Of a stretch of DNA of 9,434 bases, positions 1 to 5,893 are shown in pieces; position 1 is the stretch's first letter; every line of letters starts with the position of its first letter. Position numbers and translations under genes: made by a program. The notes beneath the pieces were generated by a model. It had not been told where the DNA came from. It saw nothing but the letters and a program-made list of their open reading frames with translations, and did not search any database. The stretch spans positions 4,048 through 13,481 of the forward strand of contig VAYX01000118.1 of assembly GCA_005885325.1 (NCBI GenBank). The letters run 5' to 3'. Origin of the DNA: Actinomycetota bacterium (GTDB lineage Bacteria > Actinomycetota > UBA4738 > HRBIN12).

Positions 1-756
1 CTTCACGTAGTCGACGCCCGTCGCCGGGAGCGAGTACTGGTCGCGATCGTCGGGCGCTGCGCAGGCATTCATCATCAACGCGGCGTCCTTCACGGTTCGC
101 GTCATCGGCCCGTGATGGGAGAGACTCCACGCCGCGCTCGCCGGGTAGACGGCAATCCGCCCCCAGGAGGCCTTGAAGCCGAAGATGCCGCACCAGGCGG
201 CGGGCTTGCGGATCGATCCGCCGCCGTCGGTGCCGAGGGCCAGGGGCGCCAGACCCGCCGCGACGGCGGCGCCCGCGCCGCCGGAGGAGCCGCCGGGCGT
301 GTAGCCGAGGCTCCACGGGTTGCGGGTCGCGCCGAAGAGGAGGTTGTCGGTCACGCCGACCCAGCCGAGCGTCGGCGTGTTCGTCTTGCCGAGCATGATC
401 GCGCCGGCCGCCTTCAGGCGCTCGACCGGCGGCGCGTCCTCGGTGGGCACGTTGTCGCGGTAGAGCGGCGTGCCGAAGGTGGTCCGCACGTCCCGCGTGA
501 TGATCAGGTCCTTCACCGAGAACGGGACGCCGTGGAGGGGGCCGAGCTTGGCGCTCCGCCGCGTGACGGCGCGCTCCGCCGTCTTCGCGGCCTGGCGCGC
601 GCGGTCCGCGTCGAGCGTGACGTACGCGTTCAGCTGCTTCAGCGTGTCGATGCGCGAGAGCACCGCGTCGACCACCTCGAGGGGCGAGACCTTTTTCCGG
701 GCGATGGCGGCGGCCAGATCGGCGGCGGACATCCAGCAGAGGTCGCTGTTGTTCAT
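1..756 (-). CDS. Amidase signature family hydrolase (C-terminus beyond window)
   Basis: Hydrolyses a carboxylic amide (or related C-N bond) to acid and amine; substrate unknown. 252 codons are visible, about half of a typical 450-500-residue family member, and the frame is open to the window edge. The Ser-cisSer-Lys triad is complete: Lys82 in SVKDL, Ser157 in PGGSSGGAGA, and nucleophile Ser181 in GTDGGGSIRKP. The spacings of 75 and 24 residues equal those of FAAH (142/217/241). The N-terminus (SAADLAAAIARKKVSPLEVV from Met9) is the usual amidase opening. Start chosen at the ATG at 756; Met9 (ATG at 732) is an alternative. GatA, the amidotransferase subunit, is the main other reading, but no gatB or gatC is nearby. 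It is transcribed away from the LLM oxidoreductase gene, with a gap of only 28 bases, so the two may share control. I infer a catabolic amidase. Confidence 0.93.
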   Translation of the reverse strand, partial: MNNSDLCWMSAADLAAAIARKKVSPLEVVDAVLSRIDTLKQLNAYVTLDADRARQAAKTAERAVTRRSAKLGPLHGVPFSVKDLIITRDVRTTFGTPLYRDNVPTEDAPPVERLKAAGAIMLGKTNTPTLGWVGVTDNLLFGATRNPWSLGYTPGGSSGGAGAAVAAGLAPLALGTDGGGSIRKPAAWCGIFGFKASWGRIAVYPASAAWSLSHHGPMTRTVKDAALMMNACAAPDDRDQYSLPATGVDYVK

Positions 757-784
757 GGTGGCGGCTATTGTATGCTGCGTTGCC
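757..784. promoter_or_regulatory. Compact divergent promoter region with overlapping -10-like elements
   Basis: Only 28 bases separate the amidase and LLM start codons. On the minus strand TACAAT (772-767) lies 10 nt before the amidase ATG. On the plus strand TATGCT (771-776) lies 8 nt before the LLM ATG, and TATTGT (766-771) is an alternative. A -10 box this close to the start codon implies very short or absent 5' leaders, which fits the lack of any Shine-Dalgarno sequence at either gene. A weak -35-like TTGTTC (749-754) precedes the plus-strand box; I see no convincing -35 for the minus strand. The two -10 elements share bases 771-772, so the promoters probably compete. Inference from motif position only. 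Confidence 0.4.
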
Positions 785-1852
785 ATGGCCGCGGTGGCTT
801 TCGGAATCTTCGATCATGTCGATCGCTCCGACGAGCCGATCGGCGTGCTCTACGAGCAGCGGCTCAAGCTCGTCGAGGCCGCGGAAGCCGCGGGATTCAG
901 GACGTACCACGTGGCCGAGCATCACGCCACGCGCCTGGGCATGGCGCCCTCGCCCGGAATCTTCCTGGCCGCCGTCGCGCAGCGCACGCGGCGGATCAGG
1001 TTCGGCCCGCTCGTCTACCTCTTGCCGCTCTACACGCCGCTCCGGCTCATCGAGGAGATCGCCATGCTCGACCAGATGAGCGGCGGACGCCTCGAGCTGG
1101 GCGTCGGCCGCGGCATCTCGCCGTACGAGCTGGCTTACTGCGGCGTCGATTTCCTCGAGGCGCCGGCGATGTACGCGGAGGCGCTCGAGGTCATCCTGGC
1201 GGGGCTGCGTGGCGGCCGCCTGACCCATCGCGGCCGGTACTATCGCTATCTCGACGTGCCGATCGAGCTGACGCCGGTGCAGCGTCCGCACCCGCCGCTC
1301 TGGCAGGGCGTCACGTCACCGGAGGGCGCCGCGACGGCCGCCGCGCGCGGCGTCAACATCGTGGGCACCGCGCCGAACGCCCGGATGAAAGAGGTCGTCG
1401 ACCGCTACTTCGAAGCCGTCGCCGTTCAGCCCGGCGGGAGCGCGCCGATGGTCGGCATCCAGCGGCACGTCTTCGTCGCGGAGACCGATGCCGAGGCGAT
1501 CGCCGTCGCCCGCGTCGCCTACAAGAGCTGGTACGACAGCCTCGTGAGCCTCTGGCGCCAGTTCAACACGGTGCCGGTCCGCTTCGCGGAGTCGCTCGAG
1601 GGCGCGCTCGCGATCGATGCCGCGATCGTTGGCTCGCCGGCGACGGTGCGCGCCGAGGTCGAGCGCCACCTGGCGGCCACCGGCTGCAACTACTTCGTGG
1701 GCCGGTTCATCTACGGAAATCTCGGATTCGAGCAGGCGAGCCGGTCGCTGGCGCTGTGGAACAGCGAAGTCATGTCGAAGCTTGTTCACGCTGAAGGGGG
1801 CGACCGCCCGCAGAGGCTGGCGCGCGCGAATCCGGCTCGCGCACCCCGGTGA
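785..1852 (+). CDS. LLM class flavin-dependent oxidoreductase
   Basis: Luciferase-like monooxygenase fold (TIM barrel, reduced FMN or F420 cofactor) of 355 residues, the usual family length. Opens with AFGIFDHVD (residues 5-13), the first beta strand. Then come AGFRTYHVAEHH with Glu45-His46-His47, the strand RIRFGPLVYLLPLYTPLRLI (71-89 region), and DQMSGGRLELGVGRG (96-110), a hallmark of the family's monooxygenase branch. Start set at ATG 785 because the conserved first strand begins a few residues later. An in-frame ATG at 755 would add ten hydrophobic residues and overlap the amidase start codon. No Shine-Dalgarno is visible, so it may be translated from a leaderless mRNA. Its TGA overlaps the GTG of the downstream thioesterase (GTGA at 1849-1852), implying translational coupling. 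Probable role is oxidation of a small organic substrate; the substrate cannot be told from sequence. Confidence 0.92.
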   Translation: MAAVAFGIFDHVDRSDEPIGVLYEQRLKLVEAAEAAGFRTYHVAEHHATRLGMAPSPGIFLAAVAQRTRRIRFGPLVYLLPLYTPLRLIEEIAMLDQMSGGRLELGVGRGISPYELAYCGVDFLEAPAMYAEALEVILAGLRGGRLTHRGRYYRYLDVPIELTPVQRPHPPLWQGVTSPEGAATAAARGVNIVGTAPNARMKEVVDRYFEAVAVQPGGSAPMVGIQRHVFVAETDAEAIAVARVAYKSWYDSLVSLWRQFNTVPVRFAESLEGALAIDAAIVGSPATVRAEVERHLAATGCNYFVGRFIYGNLGFEQASRSLALWNSEVMSKLVHAEGGDRPQRLARANPARAPR

Positions 1853-2322
1853 TCGAGGCTCCGCTCGACCGCTACCGGGACGTCGTGCGGCCGGAGTGGA
1901 TCGACCACAACCAGCACATGAACATGGGCTACTACCTGGTGGTCTTCGACTACGCGACCGACGAGTTTTTCCGGTGGGTCGGGCTCGACGAGGCGCACCG
2001 GCGCGAGCGGCAGGTGACCACGTTCTGCCTCGAGACGCACGTGACCTATCATCGTGAGGTGCGGGCGGGCGATCCGCTGCGCTTCACGACGCTCCTGCTC
2101 GCGCACGACGCGAAGCGCCTCCACTATATCCATCAGATGTATCATGCTGCGGAGGGCTTTCTGGCGGCGACCAACGAGCTGATGTCGCTGCACGTGAGTG
2201 AATCGACGCGCCGGAGCGCGCCGATGGCCTCGGAGATTCTCGAGCGGCTCGCGCGGATCCAGGCGGCGCACGATGCGCTGCCCAGGCCGCCGCAGGTGGG
2301 CCGCACGATCGGCCTCGTATAG
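1849..2322 (+). CDS. Acyl-CoA thioesterase, hotdog fold (4-hydroxybenzoyl-CoA thioesterase-like)
   Basis: 157-residue single-domain hotdog protein. VRPEWIDHNQHMNMGYYLVV (residues 13-32) is the family signature; Asp19 is the position of the catalytic acid in 4-hydroxybenzoyl-CoA thioesterase, followed by His20-Asn21 and His23-Met24-Asn25 at the start of the long helix. Next come ETHVTYHREVRAGDPL and a strand with KRLHYIHQMYH. The EWIDHNQHMN wording and the helix that follows resemble the betainyl-CoA thioesterase domain fused to some carnitine dehydrogenases, so a short polar acyl-CoA is plausible, though this is inference. Start is the GTG at 1849, overlapping the LLM stop. There is no separate Shine-Dalgarno, which fits coupling by terminating ribosomes. 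It hydrolyses acyl-CoA to free acid and CoA in the cytoplasm. Confidence 0.9.
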   Translation: MIEAPLDRYRDVVRPEWIDHNQHMNMGYYLVVFDYATDEFFRWVGLDEAHRRERQVTTFCLETHVTYHREVRAGDPLRFTTLLLAHDAKRLHYIHQMYHAAEGFLAATNELMSLHVSESTRRSAPMASEILERLARIQAAHDALPRPPQVGRTIGLV

Positions 2323-2333
2323 CCGGCTCGTCA

Positions 2334-2341
2334 GGGAGGGG
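2334..2341 (+). promoter_or_regulatory. Strong Shine-Dalgarno for the DUF1932 dehydrogenase
   Basis: GGGAGGGG ends 7 nt before the ATG at 2349 and fixes that start. It is one of only two clear ribosome binding sites in the window, and it contrasts with the unled LLM and thioesterase genes just upstream. Confidence 0.75.
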
Positions 2342-2348
2342 AAAGGGC

Positions 2349-3191
2349 ATGACCACGATCGGGCTTCTGAATCCGGGTGACATGGGCAGCAAGGTGGGCG
2401 CCGCGGTGCGCTCGAGCGGCTCGCGCGTGCTGTGGGCCGGCGAGGGCCGGAGCGCCGAGACGCGCAAGCGCGCGAGCGACGGCGGGCTCGAGGACGTGGG
2501 CTCGGTCGCCGCGCTGGTTCGCGCCAGCGAGGTGATCCTGTCGGTCTGCCCGCCGCACGCGGCCGTCGACGTCGCGAAGGAGGTCGCCGGCCTGCGCTTC
2601 GCCGGAACCTTCGTGGACGGCAACGCGATCTCGCCCGCCACCGCGCGCGAGATCGGCGGCATCATCGAGAAGGGCGGCGCCAACTTCGTGGACGGCGGCA
2701 TCATCGGCCCGCCGCCGGTGCAGCCGGGCACCACGCGCTTCTACGTCTCCGGCACCGCCTCCGAGCGTATCGCCGCGCTCCTCAACGCCGGACCGCTCCA
2801 GGCCATCGTCGTGCCCGGCGGCCCGGGCGCCGCGTCGACCGTGAAGATGGCGTACGCGTCGTGGACCAAGGGCAGCGCCGCGCTGCTCCTGGCCGTGTGC
2901 GCGCTGGCCAGCGCCGAGGGCGTCGAAGAGTCGCTCGTGCGCGAATGGAAGATCTCGCAGCCCGAGCTGTCGTCCCGGGCCGAGAGCGCCGCCAAGTCCA
3001 ACGCGAGGAAGGCGTGGCGCTTCATCGGTGAGATGGAAGAGATCGCCGCGACCTACGCCGCGGCGGGGCTGCCCGACGCCTTCCATCAAGGCGCCGCCGA
3101 GGTCTACCGCCGCATGGCGATCTACAAGGAGGGCCCGATGCCCTCGTTCGCCGACGTGCTGCGCGCGCTCACGCCGCGCCGGCCCGCCTGA
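2349..3191 (+). CDS. NAD(P)-dependent dehydrogenase, 6PGDH/3-hydroxyisobutyrate type with DUF1932 domain
   Basis: 280 residues. An N-terminal Rossmann domain begins at once (TTIGLLNPGDMGSKVGAAV, residues 2-20) with a Gly-rich loop in the form GLLNPGDMGSKV. Further along are the strand ASEVILSVCPPHAA and FVDGNAISPATAREIG, the substrate-loop region of beta-hydroxyacid dehydrogenases. FVDGGIIGPPPVQPGTTRFY closes the first domain. The all-helical second half (from about residue 160) contains VKMAYASWTKGSAALLLAV, typical of DUF1932, where a Lys in the first helix is the usual catalytic residue. It probably oxidises a beta-hydroxy acid or related alcohol with NAD(P)+. It follows the thioesterase by 26 bases with its own strong Shine-Dalgarno, so it is likely the third gene of the LLM operon. 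The 3' end overlaps the convergent glycosylase gene by 70 bases. Confidence 0.9.
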   Translation: MTTIGLLNPGDMGSKVGAAVRSSGSRVLWAGEGRSAETRKRASDGGLEDVGSVAALVRASEVILSVCPPHAAVDVAKEVAGLRFAGTFVDGNAISPATAREIGGIIEKGGANFVDGGIIGPPPVQPGTTRFYVSGTASERIAALLNAGPLQAIVVPGGPGAASTVKMAYASWTKGSAALLLAVCALASAEGVEESLVREWKISQPELSSRAESAAKSNARKAWRFIGEMEEIAATYAAAGLPDAFHQGAAEVYRRMAIYKEGPMPSFADVLRALTPRRPA

Positions 3192-4081
3192 CGGCGCTCC
3201 TCCAGCTCTTCGAGCGTTCGCGGCCAGTCCTGCTTGAGCAGGCGTGACAGCGCGCGGTCGGCCAGAAGCCGGCCTCCGGTCTGGCAGACCGCGCAGTAGT
3301 TCGTCTCGTTGTCGGCGAAGACGATCCGCTGCACGGGCGCCCCGCACACCGGACACGGCTTTCCGTAGCGGCCGTGCACGGCCATCCCCTCGCGGAATGC
3401 CGTGACGCCTTCCGGGAAGGCATCGCCCGCCTCGACCCGGAGGCGCTCGCACCAGTCCAGGAGCGTCGCCCGGGTCGCGTCGAAGAGCCGCGCCGTCTCC
3501 TCGGCCGAGAGCTGACGGCTGTGCTTCACGGGCGACAGGCGCGCGCGATGGAGGATCTCGTCGGAGTACGCGTTGCCGATGCCGCTGAAGATTCCCGGAT
3601 CGGTCAGGGACCGCTTGAGCGTGTGATTCTCCCGGCCCAGCGCCGCGCGAAACGCCTCCAGATCGGTCTCCAGCACCTCGACGCCTCCCGGATCCTGCTC
3701 CCGCAAGCCGGCCTCGCCGCGGACCACGTGCAGCGCGGCGCGCCGCTTCGTGCCGGCCTCGGTCAGGGTGAGCGTTCCCGACGAGAAATCGAAGGCGGCG
3801 AGACCGATCCGGCCCGGCACCCGGTCGCCCGGCTTCCGCCAGTGGAGCCGGCCCGCGATCATGAGATGCAGGACGAGGAAGAGGTCGTCCTCCAGCCCGA
3901 TCACGATGCGCTTGCCCAGCCGCCGGAGCGCGGTGACGCGCCGGCCCGAGGCCGCCGCGAGCGGCGGATCGACGGAGCGGAGCAGGAACGGGGTGGCGAG
4001 GCGGGCGCGCTCGAACCGTGCGCCGGCGATGCGCGCCTGGAGCGCCTCGATGTAGACGACGACGTCGGGCAGCTCAGGCAT
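3122..4081 (-). CDS. Fpg/Nei family DNA glycosylase-AP lyase with C-terminal zinc finger
   Basis: 319 residues, slightly longer than the usual 270-290. Starts MPELPDVVVY: after Met removal Pro2 is the Schiff-base nucleophile and Glu3 the catalytic acid. Lys57 (LGKRI) matches the DNA-contacting lysine of E. coli Fpg, followed by HLMIAGRL (72-79) and the helix-two-turn-helix region GIFSGIGNAYSDEIL. The zinc finger is Cys243-x2-Cys246-x16-Cys263-x2-Cys266. In it the Arg of the usual GR-x-T motif is replaced (DNETNYC, Asn258), so substrate preference may differ from true MutM. It would remove oxidised bases and nick the abasic site. Start is the ATG at 4081, 26 bases after the PI3K-like gene stop, with no clear Shine-Dalgarno; upstream reading-through residues are not Fpg-like. 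A tail of about 25 residues follows the finger domain, its last part encoded within the convergent dehydrogenase gene. Confidence 0.93.
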   Translation of the reverse strand: MPELPDVVVYIEALQARIAGARFERARLATPFLLRSVDPPLAAASGRRVTALRRLGKRIVIGLEDDLFLVLHLMIAGRLHWRKPGDRVPGRIGLAAFDFSSGTLTLTEAGTKRRAALHVVRGEAGLREQDPGGVEVLETDLEAFRAALGRENHTLKRSLTDPGIFSGIGNAYSDEILHRARLSPVKHSRQLSAEETARLFDATRATLLDWCERLRVEAGDAFPEGVTAFREGMAVHGRYGKPCPVCGAPVQRIVFADNETNYCAVCQTGGRLLADRALSRLLKQDWPRTLEELEERRQAGRRGVSARSTSANEGIGPSL

Positions 4082-4107
4082 TCGCGGCGAAGGGGCGGGT
4101 CGAACGG

Positions 4108-4764
4108 CTACACGGGTGGCCAGGGATAGCGATGGCCGCCGGAGTCGACCGGGAAGCAGTCGGTCGTCGCCAGAGCCGTGGCGCGCGCGCGAAGCGCCTT
4201 CTGCTCGTCGGGCTCCAGGAGCGCGGTGATCTCCTTGGGCAGGGACCCGCGCGCGAAGCGCCGGATATCCGCCCGCATCTCCGGCGGGATCGGCGTCCCG
4301 CCGAATTCCCAGATGACCGTCCGCAGCTTCGGCTCGACGTGAAAGCAGAGGCCGTTGTCGACCGCGTAGATGCCGTCCGGGCCGAGCAGACAGTGGCCGC
4401 TCTTGCGGTCGGCATTGTTGGCGATGAGATCGAAGAGGCAGATGCGCTGGAGCCGGGCGTGGTGCGCCGGATCCTCGTGGAGCGTGAAGTAGTGCTGCTC
4501 GAAGTCGGCCTGGATGAAGAGCTGGAGCGACCCCTCGCCGTACGGACCGTCCCGCTGTACGGTCAGCGGCACGAGGCCCCACCGGAGCGCTTCCGAGAGA
4601 TGCCAGGCCGCCAGCTCGCGCTTGAAGAGGCCGCGCGGGAAGTCCCACAGGGGCCGCTCGCCGCGCTCCGGCTTGTACACGGCGAGCGAGGTCTCACCCG
4701 CGTGCGTCACCTCGACGAGAAATGTGGCGTTGGAGCTCCACGGCATCCGGCCCTTCACGGTCAC
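4108..4764 (-). CDS. SCO1664-family PI3/4-kinase-like protein (TIGR03843)
   Basis: 218 residues with a remote phosphatidylinositol 3/4-kinase-like fold. Visible blocks are SNATFLVEV (11-19), LAVYKPERGERPLWDFPRG (27-45) with Lys31 as the likely ATP-contacting lysine, LVPLTVQRDGPYGEGSLQLF, and DLIANNADRKSGHCLL (112-127), where Asn117 and Asp119 sit like the catalytic loop. AVDNGLCFHVEPKLRTVIW (134-152) follows, with Asp136 in the position of the metal-binding DFG aspartate. Natural substrate unknown. It is the kinase member of the three-gene set with DUF3090 and a phosphatase-like protein, known chiefly from Actinobacteria (SCO1664) and some Chloroflexi. Start at GTG 4764 is the only usable codon. 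The frame stays open upstream and reads LLLRGEV, which resembles the family N-terminus, so a few residues may be missing or an unusual start used. It lies 28 bases after DUF3090. Confidence 0.88.
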   Translation of the reverse strand: MTVKGRMPWSSNATFLVEVTHAGETSLAVYKPERGERPLWDFPRGLFKRELAAWHLSEALRWGLVPLTVQRDGPYGEGSLQLFIQADFEQHYFTLHEDPAHHARLQRICLFDLIANNADRKSGHCLLGPDGIYAVDNGLCFHVEPKLRTVIWEFGGTPIPPEMRADIRRFARGSLPKEITALLEPDEQKALRARATALATTDCFPVDSGGHRYPWPPV

Positions 4765-4792
4765 TTCGCCGCGGAGGAGGAGCCGGGCCGTC

Positions 4793-5290
4793 TCAGTGGA
4801 CGACGTGGCCGTTGCTCCGCGCGCAGATGTGGCCGCCCGGGTCCTTGGGCTGGTTGCACCACTGGCAGATCTGCCGGCTGGCCTTCATCAGCTCGTTCGC
4901 CTGCTTGACGAACGCCGCCGCCTGCGCGCGGGTGATCAAGAGGCGCGCCGAGGCGGCGTCACCCTCCTCGTCCTCCAGGAGCTCGTTGGCGACGACCAGG
5001 ATGCGGTCGCGCGCCTCGTCGTAGCCGACGGCGATCGAGGCGACGATCCAGACCGCGTCGACGGGCTCGAGCAGCGCGGGCGCCTTGAGCGTCGAGGTCC
5101 CGACCGCCGGCAGCTTCTCGAGCAGGCCGCTCAGATACTGCGCGAGCGCCCGGACCTGCTCCTTCTCGCTCTTGAGCGTGACGAGCGTGCCCTTCTCGCG
5201 CGACTGCACATAGAACACGCGCTGGCCAGGCGGGCCGATGGCGCCGGTGGTGAAATGATCGGGGGCGACGAACTCGAACGACGCGCTCAT
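4793..5290 (-). CDS. DUF3090 family protein (TIGR03847)
   Basis: 165 residues. MSASFEFVAPDHFTTGAIGP opens the family's beta-rich domain, followed by RVFYVQSREKGTLVTLKSEK and a helix VRALAQYLSGLLEKL. The middle strand region VDAVWIVASIAVGYDEARD leads to a helix ARLLITRAQAAAFVKQANEL. The C-terminus carries a probable metal-binding knuckle: Cys142-x2-Cys145, then His154 and Cys156 in PGGHICARSNGH. Function is unknown; it is the central gene of the conserved trio with the PI3K-like protein and the phosphomutase-like protein. Its ATG (5290) overlaps the TGA of the phosphatase reading frame (ATGA at 5290-5287), a translational-coupling arrangement. Because the phosphatase gene is frameshifted, its GTG frame runs open straight into this gene, so automated callers may report a false 361-residue fusion. 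Confidence 0.9.
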   Translation of the reverse strand: MSASFEFVAPDHFTTGAIGPPGQRVFYVQSREKGTLVTLKSEKEQVRALAQYLSGLLEKLPAVGTSTLKAPALLEPVDAVWIVASIAVGYDEARDRILVVANELLEDEEGDAASARLLITRAQAAAFVKQANELMKASRQICQWCNQPKDPGGHICARSNGHVVH

Positions 5291-5878
5291 TTTCCTCCCA
5301 GCCAGCCGAGGTCGCCGTCCACGGAATTCACGGTGAGCACGACCGGTCCGTGCCGATGGTACCCGATCGCGGTGACCGAGCAGGGCGCGATCATGATCCG
5401 CTGGAAGAGGTCGAGATGGATGCCCAGCGCGTGCGCCACGGCCGCCTTGATCGGGTCGGCGTGGGACACGGCGACCACGACGGCACCGGGGTGCCGCGCC
5501 ACGATGCGGGCGAGCGCCGAGGTGACGCGGGTCTGCATCTCGGTGAAGGACTCGCCGCCGGGAAAGCGAAACCCGGAGGGATGACGCTGGACGACCGACC
5601 ATTCGGGCTTGCGGACCAGCCGCCAGAGCTTCTCGCCGGTCCACTCGCCGACGTCGCCGTCGGCCAGGTCGCGGTCGATGCGAACGGCCAGGCCGCGGGC
5701 CCGGGCGATCGGCGCCGCCGTCTCCCGCGCGCGGCAGGCGGTCGATCCGCGCGGCGACGACGCTCGCCTGCCGCTGGCCCTCCTCGGCCAGATGCAGGCC
5801 GGGGGCCTGCCCTGGAAGAATCTTGCCGGTTGTCGGTGTCAGACCGTGGCGCACCAGGAGGACGAGGGTCGAGCGCAC
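5287..5878 (-). pseudogene. Histidine phosphatase / phosphomutase-like (TIGR03848, MSMEG_4193 family), frameshifted
   Basis: The GTG at 5878 starts MRSTLVLLVRHGLTPT, with the Arg10-His11-Gly12 phosphohistidine motif, and reads on to ARIDRLP (about 5732). Here homology jumps to the next frame, which continues RARETAAPIARARGLAVRID, then DGDVGEWTGEKLW, FPGGESF, AVSHADPIKAAVAHALG (second catalytic His at 5461-5463) and LDLFQRIM, ending TGA at 5287. Family members have about ten residues with a conserved Ser-Pro pair between these blocks. The gene therefore appears to have lost about 32 nt around 5722-5738, deleting that segment and shifting frame. Otherwise every block of the family is present and no stop is seen in either frame. 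The GTG frame stays open into DUF3090. Proposed family role, from its partnership with a PI-kinase-like protein, is phosphate transfer or removal. The lesion may be real or an assembly or sequencing error. Confidence 0.82.
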
Positions 5879-5884
5879 CCGGGG

Positions 5885-5890
5885 ATTGTA
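5885..5890 (-). promoter_or_regulatory. Possible internal -10 (TACAAT) of a leaderless promoter for the trio
   Basis: TACAAT reads leftward at 5890-5885 and is followed by six bases and then the GTG at 5878. Transcription starting about 7 nt after the box would begin at the GTG itself. No Shine-Dalgarno is visible. The same hexamer precedes the amidase start. There is no good -35. It would let the trio be transcribed apart from the transporter. Motif-based inference only. Confidence 0.35.
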
Positions 5891-5893
5891 GCG

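Noticed and set aside
755..784. Upstream in-frame ATG at 755 as the LLM start
   Set aside because: It adds ten residues ahead of the conserved first strand, and its codon overlaps the amidase start. ATG 785 fits the family better, though 755 is not excluded.
112..1794. A 560-codon plus-strand open frame
   Set aside because: It is antisense to the amidase and a shifted frame of the LLM gene; its translation is low-complexity Arg/Ala/Gly-rich, as expected of shadow frames in GC-rich DNA.
3160..3215. Possible bidirectional terminator between the convergent genes
   Set aside because: GC-rich inverted bases occur, but there is no T-tract on either strand, and the region is coding in both directions.
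2331..3452. A 373-codon minus-strand open frame
   Set aside because: It is antisense to the DUF1932 gene and out of frame with the glycosylase, with no recognisable domain and Arg/Ala-rich composition.
5722..5738. Programmed ribosomal frameshift in the phosphatase-like gene
   Set aside because: A frame change alone would keep all residues, but about ten conserved residues are also missing, so a deletion explains it better. I see no slippery heptamer with a stimulator.
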